Source: Brevibacillus sp. DP1.3A (lineage in GTDB: Bacteria; Bacillota; Bacilli; Brevibacillales; Brevibacillaceae). Taken from it: a DNA stretch of 64,000 nucleotides. Shown here piece by piece: positions 34,607-42,178 of this stretch. The notes under the pieces were generated by a model. The model was not told where the DNA came from. It worked only from the letters and a program-made list of their open reading frames with translations, and searched no databases. Position numbers and translations under genes: made by a program. Position 1 is the stretch's first letter. Each line of letters starts with the position of its first letter. Location: NCBI RefSeq assembly GCF_013284245.2, contig NZ_CP085876.1:2587001-2651000 (forward strand), given 5' to 3'.

Positions 34607-34630
34607 TCGGAGAGGGTTTTTTGTTTTTTT
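34592..34630 (+). terminator. Terminator after the remnant
   Basis: AAAACCATCTC pairs with GAGAGGGTTTT, followed by TTG and seven T. Confidence 0.75.
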
Positions 34631-34814
34631 TATGTCGTAGTTCCTCGATCACTGGATGCCAACCGTTTTCTTACCCAGAGGATTCCTGTGATGGTGGAAT
34701 GCCCAATCTGAAACGGAATGAAAATTAGAATTTGTAAAAATGGTGAAATTTGGATGAAAAAACGCAAAAATGAAGATAAAATACAAGACAGAAGAGAAAG
34801 TGGAGGTGATAGGG

Positions 34815-35696
34815 ATGCTCATAGTGAGTATCTTATTAAACATAGTTCTAATTGTTCTGTTAGTCTTTATCTACAAAAAAAGTGAAGAAACCGAGTCAAA
34901 CCTAGGATGGAAAGTTTTTGGATATTTTTGTTTAGGGGCATTTGCTTTTAAGGTAGACGAGATCCCCTTACCTTTAGGTTTTTTGTTATTTCTTTTGATT
35001 TTCCGTCCAAAGACGAATGTTAAAACAAAAAAACGTTCCGCTTATCTCGGTTTAGTATGTTTCCTCATCCTGCATTTGATTTTGCCAGCAGTGGAGAGGG
35101 ATCTGTTTGAACGTCCACGAGATGTAGTTGCTGCCAGCGACAATATGTTTCAAATCAATTTCACGAACGATTGGATGACGATACGAGATCAACTCAAAAT
35201 CGAAGAGCATGCACGGCTGGTATATTTTAAGGCGTATTATCAAAAAAATGGTCAGATAGATGATTTGTACTATTATGTAGCCAGCGTTTCAGGAAAGGAC
35301 TCTGTTTATTATGATATCCATTTTTCTGCTGACACAAATCGATATACAATTCGCGCTGAGAAAATTGGTATTGAAGGATTAGAATATGTGGAATTTGTAC
35401 AAGCTTCGAGATTTTTTGAAGTTTTGGATGAGGTTCAGGTCCGAAACCTTTCTTTGGAACAGCCATTTGTAGGGTATACCCTCAGATTCGATGGAGAACG
35501 GATAAAGGATAATGACGAATATCAGCAAAAATATATGATCTTGGGGAAAGAAATCAAAACCATTACCAAGGATCAACTTCCGACAGAAGGGTATCCCATC
35601 AATATTTGCGGGAAAGAGAAGCCTTACGAATTACCGACTGGGTCTGGAGTATCATACAGATGTGAAGCGAATGCAGATTTCTTTTTTGCTGACTGA
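34815..35696 (+). CDS. Membrane-anchored protein of unknown function
   Basis: A 293-residue protein not recognised. The N-terminal third is hydrophobic, with helices at about 1–22 (LIVSILLNIVLIVLLVFIY), 32–60 and 75–95. The rest is a soluble, acidic, aromatic-rich domain with repeated beta-type segments (VYYDIHFSADTNRYTIRAEK). The ATG at 34815 is preceded by a near-perfect site TGGAGGTGA; in-frame ATG 34770 lacks one. It lies alone between two terminators. The codon pattern is AT-richer than the neighbouring housekeeping genes, so it may be acquired. Confidence 0.7.
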   Translation: MLIVSILLNIVLIVLLVFIYKKSEETESNLGWKVFGYFCLGAFAFKVDEIPLPLGFLLFLLIFRPKTNVKTKKRSAYLGLVCFLILHLILPAVERDLFERPRDVVAASDNMFQINFTNDWMTIRDQLKIEEHARLVYFKAYYQKNGQIDDLYYYVASVSGKDSVYYDIHFSADTNRYTIRAEKIGIEGLEYVEFVQASRFFEVLDEVQVRNLSLEQPFVGYTLRFDGERIKDNDEYQQKYMILGKEIKTITKDQLPTEGYPINICGKEKPYELPTGSGVSYRCEANADFFFAD

Positions 35697-35707
35697 ATTA
35701 TGAAAGA

Positions 35708-35735
35708 AACCACCTCACTATGGAGGTGGTTTTTT
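35708..35735 (+). terminator. Terminator between convergent genes
   Basis: AACCACCT pairs with AGGTGGTT across a seven-base loop, followed by T. The convergent CcdC-like gene ends two bases downstream. Confidence 0.85.
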
Positions 35736-35736
35736 A

Positions 35737-36216
35737 CTAGGTACCAAACGTTTTTTTAGTTAAATTCCGGTACATCACCAGCATCGCGATACGCCAAGGT
35801 ACGAGCATACCGAATGCGAGCAAGAAGAACAGTCCACCCGTTTGAATCGGTGTAAAGCTATCATTGATCAGCAGTTTAATAATCAACCGGATGACCAACA
35901 GACCGGACAAAATGAAGAAAAACGCACGGGACCGTTTCAAATACACATCTTGCCCAATGATTTCGAAGCGTGACGTCATAATCAACGGAATCGAAAAGAT
36001 AAGCCCAACCACAAAGGCTGCAATATCAAACTTGGGCGGTAATTGCGCCTCCGGGAATAAGAACATCGCAAACCCTGTCGCCATAAAGAAGGGTGGCAAA
36101 ATAATGCTTTTTGCAGAAGCCGGCTTTTTTTGCCGACGCATTCTCACAAAGATCACTGCAATGGCCATCACGAGAGGCAGCAAAATTCCCAAAATGGGAG
36201 AGGAAAGTATCTGCAT
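35737..36216 (-). CDS. CcdC-like membrane protein (DUF1453 family)
   Basis: A 159-residue protein with five hydrophobic segments separated by short basic loops (RMRRQKKPASAK; SRFEIIGQDVYLKRSRAF). Length, topology and the SRFEIIGQDVYLKRSRAFF segment are those of the CcdC family, named after a gene near the B. subtilis cytochrome c biogenesis cluster. The CcdC protein itself is dispensable and its function unknown. No cytochrome genes lie nearby. Confidence 0.78.
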   Translation of the reverse strand: MQILSSPILGILLPLVMAIAVIFVRMRRQKKPASAKSIILPPFFMATGFAMFLFPEAQLPPKFDIAAFVVGLIFSIPLIMTSRFEIIGQDVYLKRSRAFFFILSGLLVIRLIIKLLINDSFTPIQTGGLFFLLAFGMLVPWRIAMLVMYRNLTKKTFGT

Positions 36217-36314
36217 GGAAAAACGCCTCCATAATTGTTCAACATACTTTCACTAGTGTACACCAAAGCATGGTCTGTGGGAAAGCGTTTGTCATGGTAC
36301 ATTACATTCCGATA

Positions 36315-37532
36315 CTAGGCAGCTGCTTCATCGTGGGAGCGTACATCCAGCTTATGCTTTTTACTGTAGAAGAAAGTCAATAAGCCAAAGAGCACTGTCA
36401 CCGAGCCGATGAAGAGGAGGTAGCCGCTAATGCCGAGAAGGTCCAGCCCAACTCCTGTAATCGCGAGAGCCAACAAGAAGAATCCACGATCCAGCATGCT
36501 TTTGAAAGAAAAGAATCGCCCTTGCTGGTGTGGAGGTAGGCGCTTCTGGAAAATCGTTGCGGTGACCGGGAAGAAGAAAGCAACGACAAAGCCGAACATG
36601 GAGAAGGAAGCGAGCACCATGAATTTGTTATCGGCGAATGACATGCCAAACTGGGACAGCGCGAAGAAAAAGAGCATGATGGTGGACGCTGCCACGAGGT
36701 TTCTGCGGCCGATCCAACGTTTTGCCAAGAGCCCCCCAATCAAAATGCTGATTCCTTCTGCTGCATAGATCCATCCCATGAGCTGAGGTTCCTGTTGTAG
36801 CTCGCTAAAGTTCAAGATCATCAGGTTCAGACCACCAAGGAACAAGGTAATCAGCCCGTTATTAATCAATCCGACAAACAAGGCCGGGTCCTGTCGCGAG
36901 ATCGTCAGCACTTCGCGAAACTCCACTTTTTCCTGAATCTTCCGTGAAGTGACTGGAGGAATGCGGAGAAAGAGTGTGACGACAGCGAGTACAGCGTACG
37001 CGATGATGGAGCACACATACAGCATGGACAGGTCCATGGAGGCAACGAGTATACCGCCGATGGCTGTTCCTCCAATACGCGAGAGGGTAGAGATATTCAA
37101 ATATGCGCTGTTCGCCTTGAGTAACTCGTCCTGGGAAAGGATGGCTGGCAAGGAAGCCTGCACGGTTGGAAAATAAAACGCAGCAGAGCATTGCATCACG
37201 ATCAAAGATACGATCATCCACAGAAGAGAATCGTTTGCAAGAGCGGGGAACATGAAGACTGGGCTGAGTGTTCGGACCAGGCTGGCAAACAGCATGATCT
37301 TGCCTTTGTCGTACATGTCAATCACCACACCCGCTTTAGGGGCGAGGAGAATGCTGACCACCAATCCACACATCAGAATCAAGCCCTTCACCGTATCAGA
37401 AGGAACGAGTTTCTGCATGAATGCAAGATTGGCAATAATCGAAATCCACATGCCCGCTCCCGCGACGATCTCTCCGCTCATTAAAAGCAGAAAGGTACGA
37501 TTACGCCATAACATGAGAGCCACTCCAAACAT
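36315..37532 (-). CDS. Major facilitator superfamily transporter
   Basis: A 405-residue permease with 12 predicted membrane segments, a break after about residue 200, and a loop-2/3-type motif DMYDKGKIMLFASLVRT. It resembles the MFS_3/enterobactin-exporter-like group of drug efflux proteins. The gene is monocistronic, with divergent orientation relative to the CPBP protease gene. The substrate is unknown. Confidence 0.87.
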   Translation of the reverse strand: MFGVALMLWRNRTFLLLMSGEIVAGAGMWISIIANLAFMQKLVPSDTVKGLILMCGLVVSILLAPKAGVVIDMYDKGKIMLFASLVRTLSPVFMFPALANDSLLWMIVSLIVMQCSAAFYFPTVQASLPAILSQDELLKANSAYLNISTLSRIGGTAIGGILVASMDLSMLYVCSIIAYAVLAVVTLFLRIPPVTSRKIQEKVEFREVLTISRQDPALFVGLINNGLITLFLGGLNLMILNFSELQQEPQLMGWIYAAEGISILIGGLLAKRWIGRRNLVAASTIMLFFFALSQFGMSFADNKFMVLASFSMFGFVVAFFFPVTATIFQKRLPPHQQGRFFSFKSMLDRGFFLLALAITGVGLDLLGISGYLLFIGSVTVLFGLLTFFYSKKHKLDVRSHDEAAA

Positions 37533-37708
37533 TCGTTAGATAGGTAAAAATTTGAACCGATCCATTCATTTGATAAAAAGCGATTTCTCAAGTATAGCAT
37601 TCATGCAAACGCTTGTATATTTATTGTCTTTGTGGGTATTCTTCGTGTTCATAACGGACAAACTAACGCAATACTGCGGCCATTACGCCCAAAAGGAGTT
37701 ATTCGTAA

Positions 37709-38389
37709 ATGGCGCGAAAACGGACGTTGCTACTGTTGATCGTGTATGGATTTGCTGCGACACTCACGATCTTTTACGGACTGGTGGAAAAGCATAGCGT
37801 GATTGTCACGTTCTTTTCTTTTCATGTGCTCGTTTGCATCTGTATCCCCGTCATTCACGGATGGTGGGAAGGAGATTTGCGAAAGCACTGGCGTTTAGCG
37901 TGGGGAAGTTTTGAATGGCAGGGTACTTTATACGGACTGGCATTTGGAGTTCTTATGTTGACAGGAGTGCTGGCTGGGCTTTGGTTGCTCCTGCAGGAAC
38001 CGGGAAGACCTGAAGCTGTTCGAACAGGTATGGAAACATGGGGGATTGAACGCCGCTGGATTTTGGTTTTTTCCTTCTACCTCGTTTTCATTAACTCGCT
38101 GCTGGAAGAGTTGTTCTGGCGAGGATTCGTATTGCAGCGGTTGCGTGCATCCTTATCCATCTTGATGTCCATTTTTCTTTCCAGCTTTTTTTATTCCTTG
38201 TATCACCTGATTATCTCTACGATCCTATTTGGTTTTCGAAACGGCTTGCTCATTACGTCGATGGTTTTTGGTGCAGGGCTGATTTGGGGATGGATGAAAG
38301 GGATGTTTCCTTCGATTTATCCAAACTGGTTTAGTCATTTGTTCGCGGATTTGGGTCTCGCACTAGCTGTGGTTCTCTGGATTTATTGA
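37709..38389 (+). CDS. CPBP-family intramembrane protease
   Basis: A 226-residue membrane protein of the CAAX-protease/bacteriocin-processing (ABI) family. The catalytic EExxxR motif is EELFWRGF at 133–140 (E133, E134, R138). FFYSLYH and NWFSHLFAD supply the later conserved histidines. AAGGAG lies ahead of the ATG. Family members process prenylated or peptide substrates or act in bacteriocin self-immunity. The KptA-like gene starts 21 bases downstream and may be co-transcribed. Confidence 0.88.
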   Translation: MARKRTLLLLIVYGFAATLTIFYGLVEKHSVIVTFFSFHVLVCICIPVIHGWWEGDLRKHWRLAWGSFEWQGTLYGLAFGVLMLTGVLAGLWLLLQEPGRPEAVRTGMETWGIERRWILVFSFYLVFINSLLEELFWRGFVLQRLRASLSILMSIFLSSFFYSLYHLIISTILFGFRNGLLITSMVFGAGLIWGWMKGMFPSIYPNWFSHLFADLGLALAVVLWIY

Positions 38390-38410
38390 CCGGATTGGAG
38401 GGCGAAACTG

Positions 38411-38962
38411 ATGCTGGCGATTCATGAAGAAACGAGACTTCGCAAGCGATTACTCAGTATACTTCGGCAAAACAGTGAAGCATTTCAACTCTACTATGAC
38501 ACATATGGTTATACCCCGGTTGAGTCGTTGCTGGACTATCTTCATACGCTGAAAGGGTGCGCATACATAACCAGGCAAGATCTTCATCAAGTTGTGGAAT
38601 TCGATCCGGAGCGGAGTATCGAATGGGACGGTGGAGCACTCATTCGAGTTACCTACGGCTTTTTGCCCTCGATTGCAAAAAGCAGGCTCATCGAGAGCGC
38701 ACCACCTGATGTTCTTTATTACGGAACACATCGAAAGTTAGTGAAACAAGTACTCACTGGCGGCCTGTTGCCGATTGCCAGTGAGTATGTGCAGCTTGCG
38801 GATAGACCGGAGCATATTGGAGAGCCAACAGACACATTGCGCCTCGTCACTGTGAATGCAAAGGAGGCCCATGAAGCCGGCATTTGCTTTTACCGAGTGG
38901 GAGAACACTATTGTTTGAGCGATGCTGTCCCGGCCGGTTATTTGCAGCTGTACGCAGATTAG
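38411..38962 (+). CDS. Divergent KptA/Tpt1-like (RNA 2'-phosphotransferase fold) protein
   Basis: A 183-residue protein with the two-lobe KptA plan. The N-terminal winged part has GYTPVESLLDYL and ITRQDLHQVVEFDPE. The ADP-ribosyltransferase-like part has PPDVLYYGTHRKLVKQVLTGGL, split, then LRLVTVNAKEAHEAGICFYR and DAVPAGYLQLY. Canonical KptA has RHxP near the start, GHS before the second lobe and HVHL after the GT motif; here these read YDTYG, GFLP and EYVQL. So several expected catalytic Arg/His residues seem lost. It may bind NAD or RNA without phosphotransfer, or serve a new role. Confidence 0.75.
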   Translation: MLAIHEETRLRKRLLSILRQNSEAFQLYYDTYGYTPVESLLDYLHTLKGCAYITRQDLHQVVEFDPERSIEWDGGALIRVTYGFLPSIAKSRLIESAPPDVLYYGTHRKLVKQVLTGGLLPIASEYVQLADRPEHIGEPTDTLRLVTVNAKEAHEAGICFYRVGEHYCLSDAVPAGYLQLYAD

Positions 38963-39504
38963 TTCGACTCGTTGTTTCGACGTGCTTCGCGCCTTTGTAG
39001 CTGGTGCTGGCGTTCTGCTAAAACGTCGCTTCGATCTCTCAGGGTATGCTTATTCAGCAAGTAGGCGTCTTGCATATCACTATCCCGATGTTCAGGGTGA
39101 TTTTGCGTCGTACAAGCCTTTTGATACGCCTGTTTCAAAGTATCGGACATGGGCAAGGACAGGCTTCGATAGGGCTGACCAGTTTGCATTTCCGTCAGGC
39201 GCTCTTCAAGCAGGCTCGCCAGACTGTCACTATCCAACCCGAGCATTTGGATGTCAAGATGATGCCTTTTGACAAGGGATATGGCGCTTGTGAGCATTTT
39301 GATTGCACCTGACTGATTCCCGCGTCTCTGGTGATAAAGAGCGACGGAGATTTGAATCAAACCAACCCACACTGGCTCTCGCTCATGTGGAGGAGCGCTT
39401 TTCCAATACTCCTCGAGAATTTCATGACACTCAAAATAATCGCGTTCTACATGAAACTGGATCAAATAATCCAGATACGGTTGCGGATACATGGTGATCT
39501 TCAC
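38959..39504 (-). CDS. DUF309-domain protein
   Basis: A 181-residue helical protein. The DUF309 signature is FHVERDYFECHEILEEYWKS at about 17–36, followed by LIQISVALYHQRRGNQSGA. The C-terminal 50 residues are charged and low in structure (RQHQLQRREARRNNESN). The fold is known as a helical bundle with no established function. It overlaps the convergent KptA-like gene by four bases. Confidence 0.85.
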   Translation of the reverse strand: MKITMYPQPYLDYLIQFHVERDYFECHEILEEYWKSAPPHEREPVWVGLIQISVALYHQRRGNQSGAIKMLTSAISLVKRHHLDIQMLGLDSDSLASLLEERLTEMQTGQPYRSLSLPMSDTLKQAYQKACTTQNHPEHRDSDMQDAYLLNKHTLRDRSDVLAERQHQLQRREARRNNESN

Positions 39505-39583
39505 CTCACTGCTTGGTTTTCAATCGTTCGTTTATGTACTATTATAAAGCATAGAGAGTAGAAAATGAGGTGTAAAACCATTT

Positions 39584-39835
39584 ATGACAAGAGATGAACT
39601 CGTAGCCGTATTGGAAAAAAAGCGAATGACCGAAATCATAGAACTGATCGAGGATGCTGAACAGGGAGAACTGGAAGAGCTCGAGCTCGTGGAAAGCCTG
39701 GGATTGCTCATGGATCAGGAGTTGAACAAAGAAGTCCTTTCGTTATTGGAGAGCTTGGGAGTCACCATTATTTACTTGAGCGGTGATGAAGAAGACGAAG
39801 AGGAAGAAGAAGACAACGAAGACGACGACAATTAG
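39584..39835 (+). CDS. Short acidic protein, possibly sigma region 1.1-like
   Basis: An 83-residue protein with helical N-terminal 60 residues (LVAVLEKKRMTEIIELIEDA) and an almost wholly acidic tail (GDEEDEEEEEDNEDDDN). The segment LNKEVLSLLESLGVTIIYL followed by acidic residues resembles the end of sigma-70 region 1.1 (…LEELGIEVVDEEEE). The similarity is a pattern seen by eye only. It is divergent from DUF309 and followed by a terminator. It may be a DNA mimic or regulator; function unknown. Confidence 0.7.
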   Translation: MTRDELVAVLEKKRMTEIIELIEDAEQGELEELELVESLGLLMDQELNKEVLSLLESLGVTIIYLSGDEEDEEEEEDNEDDDN

Positions 39836-39845
39836 TAAAAAAGAG

Positions 39846-39879
39846 AACCAACCTTGTGCATGGTGCCAGGTTGGTTTTT
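39846..39879. terminator. Bidirectional terminator
   Basis: AACCAACCT pairs with AGGTTGGTT followed by TTTG. It lies between the acidic-protein gene and the convergent YjzC-like gene. Confidence 0.85.
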
Positions 39880-39886
39880 GCATTCC

Positions 39887-40057
39887 TTACTTTTGCGTCC
39901 ATACGCGATTTTTATTTCGTGTAGCGGGGAACTTTTCCCCTCTGGAAAGCTCGATGATCATCGGGTCCTGCACACTTGCGCCGGATTCACCAATCTCCAT
40001 GTATACGGCATTTTTCGGAGACTTTTCTCCTTCACGAAAACGACTGTGTTCTCCCAC
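39887..40057 (-). CDS. YjzC-like small protein
   Basis: A 56-residue frame on the minus strand from GTG 40057 to TAA 39887. It reads VGEHSRFREGEKSPKNAVYM, then EIGESGASVQDP, then LSRGEKFPATRNKNRVW. This matches the B. subtilis YjzC pattern as I remember it (H.FR.GQKAPN.GVY.EIGE … L..GD.FP.T.N.NR.W). AAGAAGG lies ahead of the GTG; no in-frame ATG precedes it. Function of the family is unknown. Confidence 0.8.
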   Translation of the reverse strand: MGEHSRFREGEKSPKNAVYMEIGESGASVQDPMIIELSRGEKFPATRNKNRVWTQK

Positions 40058-40133
40058 GAAGGCACCTTCTTCCTAAGGAATTGTCATCTGAATTAGTATG
40101 ACCCGGTACACTGGCTTCATGCTTTCCCTTCTA

Positions 40134-40161
40134 TTGACGATCGATTTTGAATTCCTATACG
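40134..40161 (+). promoter_or_regulatory. Probable promoter of the GntR gene
   Basis: TTGACG at 40134–40139 and TATACG at 40156–40161 with 16-bp spacing, 33 bp before the start codon. Confidence 0.5.
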
Positions 40162-40194
40162 ATCATTTTCATTACTTTTTGGAGAGGTGAATAC

Positions 40195-41127
40195 ATGCTA
40201 TCTTTGACCTTGAAAAAGGAATCCAATATATCTTATCACGAGCAATTATACCAACAAATTTCATCCTCGATTCGAAGCGGTGAGCTTCCTTCCCAAGAGC
40301 AGCTGCCAACGGTTAGGGAGTTGGCGGCACAACTGAAAGTCAATTACAACACCGTTCGCAGCGTGTATTTGCGTCTCCAGCAAGAAGGACTGGTTGATTG
40401 TCGGCAAGGGAGGGGAACGATTGTAAGCAATAGCGCAAGTGACGCGCTCTTGACACGTAATCCGATCTATCTTGCTTTACTCGCCAAAGAAACCATTCAT
40501 AAAGTAAAAGCAATAGGCTATACCATGGATGAATTCTCGCGCGTCCTTTCCTGTTTGTTACAAGAAATCAATCAGTTTCCGGTTCTTTTTTTGCGGTTCA
40601 CAGAGCTGGAGGTCACTGAATATATGCGTTTGGTGCAGTACCATCTTCCGAGTGTGATGGTCGAAGGGAGAACCATCGAGGATTTTTCCCAGCAGGTAGA
40701 ATGCGATGCGAATTTTTTACAGCAGTACAAAGCCATCGTTATCCCTCCTTGTGTTAACCTGAAACTTCCGAAGGATGCTCCTCCTATCGTTAGCCTTGAT
40801 TTTATCCCGGACCCGACGACTGTAATCCCTGCCATGGAGGCCTACCCACGAAATACGAAAGTCGGATTGATCTGTGCGACCATACGAGGTGGTGCGGGGA
40901 TGATCAATGATCTCTACAACGCAGGCATTACGCATTTGGATATTCGGACAATAGAAGCGAACCATGCCGAAGTGTTTGATTTGATTACATCTTGTGATGT
41001 CGTGTATATTTCCAAGCCTGGCTATATGGTGAAGCCTCATTTGCTGACGTTGCCAAAAGTAAAGGAATTTCAAGAAATTCCTGACCACCACGGTATTAAT
41101 GAGCTGCGCAAGCTCGTCACCCATTAA
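40195..41127 (+). CDS. GntR-family transcriptional regulator with unusual C-terminal domain
   Basis: A 310-residue regulator. Residues 1–75 form a GntR winged helix: YHEQLYQQISSSIRSGELPS then LPTVRELAAQLKVNYNTVRS, and GRGTIVSN ends the wing. The C-terminal 230 residues do not look like UTRA, FCD or aminotransferase effector domains; they contain alternating strands and helices (KAIVIPPCVNLKL; TKVGLICATIRGGAGMINDL), somewhat like a periplasmic-binding/LacI-type fold. ATG 40195 follows GGAGAGGTGA. The closest genes are not obviously its targets. Confidence 0.85.
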   Translation: MLSLTLKKESNISYHEQLYQQISSSIRSGELPSQEQLPTVRELAAQLKVNYNTVRSVYLRLQQEGLVDCRQGRGTIVSNSASDALLTRNPIYLALLAKETIHKVKAIGYTMDEFSRVLSCLLQEINQFPVLFLRFTELEVTEYMRLVQYHLPSVMVEGRTIEDFSQQVECDANFLQQYKAIVIPPCVNLKLPKDAPPIVSLDFIPDPTTVIPAMEAYPRNTKVGLICATIRGGAGMINDLYNAGITHLDIRTIEANHAEVFDLITSCDVVYISKPGYMVKPHLLTLPKVKEFQEIPDHHGINELRKLVTH

Positions 41128-41327
41128 GTTAGATGCATGAGTATGCTCTCATGTACCGGAGTTACCTGGTCGGAAAAAGCGCGATCCAACCAGCGATTGA
41201 CCACTCCTACTTCTGAATAGCCTACGAGACATCCGCTGATTTTTACTAGTGTATAGACTTATGTCCATGCCGATATGCCTTCACCTACATACCTTGTAGA
41301 TGTAACGAACAAGAAGGGGTGAGGTTA

Positions 41328-41600
41328 ATGAGTTGCGGATGCAGAAGATCTCGTCGCAGATGCTTTAAATGCTGCGAAAAGAAAGTGTACAGAAAGCATT
41401 GCTTCTACAAGCCACACTACAAAACCCATTGTAAACCATACGGTCGTAGTTGGGGACACGGACATTGTGGAGGTGGAGGCCACTATGGCGGTTGGGGCCA
41501 CTTTGGCGGCGGCTATGATGGTTACGGCTCCTCTCATGGTGGCGGGTATGGTGGAGGGTACGGCGGCATGTACGGTGGAAGTCACGAGAGCAAGTATTAA
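41328..41600 (+). CDS. Cys/His/Gly/Tyr-rich small protein (coat-like)
   Basis: A 90-residue protein. The first 35 residues are Cys/Arg-rich (MSCGCRRSRRRCFKCCEKK), the middle is His/Tyr-rich, and the last 45 are Gly/Tyr/His repeats (GGGYGGGYGGMYGG). Such composition is common in spore-coat or exosporium proteins that crosslink through Tyr and Cys, but also in metal-binding proteins. ATG 41328 follows AAGGGGTGAGG. The preceding 200 bp hold no other gene. Confidence 0.68.
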   Translation: MSCGCRRSRRRCFKCCEKKVYRKHCFYKPHYKTHCKPYGRSWGHGHCGGGGHYGGWGHFGGGYDGYGSSHGGGYGGGYGGMYGGSHESKY

Positions 41601-41609
41601 TAGAGAAAG

Positions 41610-41630
41610 GCGCCGTGGTGGCGCTTTTTT
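41610..41630 (+). terminator. Terminator after the coat-like gene
   Basis: GCGCC-GTGGT-GGCGC followed by six T. Confidence 0.85.
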
Positions 41631-41690
41631 CGTTTTTTCGCAAGTTTTGCGCAATTTGTCGTACAATAGAGGAAAAGGAGTAATGGAGGT

Positions 41691-42047
41691 ATGGATATGC
41701 AATTCCTGAATGGGAAAGAGGAACGAATGTGGGCGATGATCGTACATCTATCCGCCTTCCTTGGTTTTATCGTTCCGTTCGGCAATGTACTAGGACCTTT
41801 AATCGTATGGTTGATCAAGCGTGAAGAAGGAGCCTTTTTTTATCAGCATGGAAAAGAGGCACTGAATTTTAGCATCTCGGTGACGATTTATGCCGCCATT
41901 TCAAGTTTGTTGATCATCATTTTTATCGGCGCACTATTATTAGGAGCCCTCTTTATTTTTTGGGCGATCTTCGTTATTATCGCTGCGGTGAAAGCGAATG
42001 AGGGAAAAGAATTCCGGTACCCGCTCACTCTCCGGTTTATAAAATAA
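41691..42047 (+). CDS. DUF4870-family membrane protein
   Basis: A 118-residue protein with three hydrophobic segments. The signature is ERMWAMIVHLSAFLGFIVP followed by GPLIVWLIKREE and FFYQHGKEALNFSISV, diagnostic of DUF4870 (Tic20-like fold). The ATG at 41697 is six bases from GGAGGT and may be the actual start; ATG 41691 is ten bases from AAAGGAG. Function unknown; often stress-related small membrane proteins. Confidence 0.88.
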   Translation: MDMQFLNGKEERMWAMIVHLSAFLGFIVPFGNVLGPLIVWLIKREEGAFFYQHGKEALNFSISVTIYAAISSLLIIIFIGALLLGALFIFWAIFVIIAAVKANEGKEFRYPLTLRFIK

Positions 42048-42057
42048 CCGTTCTTGG

Positions 42058-42085
42058 AAAAGCCGTTCCACTTGGGACGGCTTTT
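42058..42085 (+). terminator. Terminator after the DUF4870 gene
   Basis: AAAAGCCGT pairs with ACGGCTTTT across a ten-base loop. Confidence 0.8.
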
Positions 42086-42178
42086 ATATTTGTTTGAATT
42101 TTCTATTAAAAAAGAGGGTGAACAGTCGTTCATCTCGAATTATAAAGAGAGTGTAGTCGGTGAAGGGGGAGTCAAATC

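Noticed and set aside
37552-37797. 81-codon frame overlapping the start of the CPBP gene
   Set aside because: It overlaps the CPBP protease gene in another frame and lacks a ribosome site.
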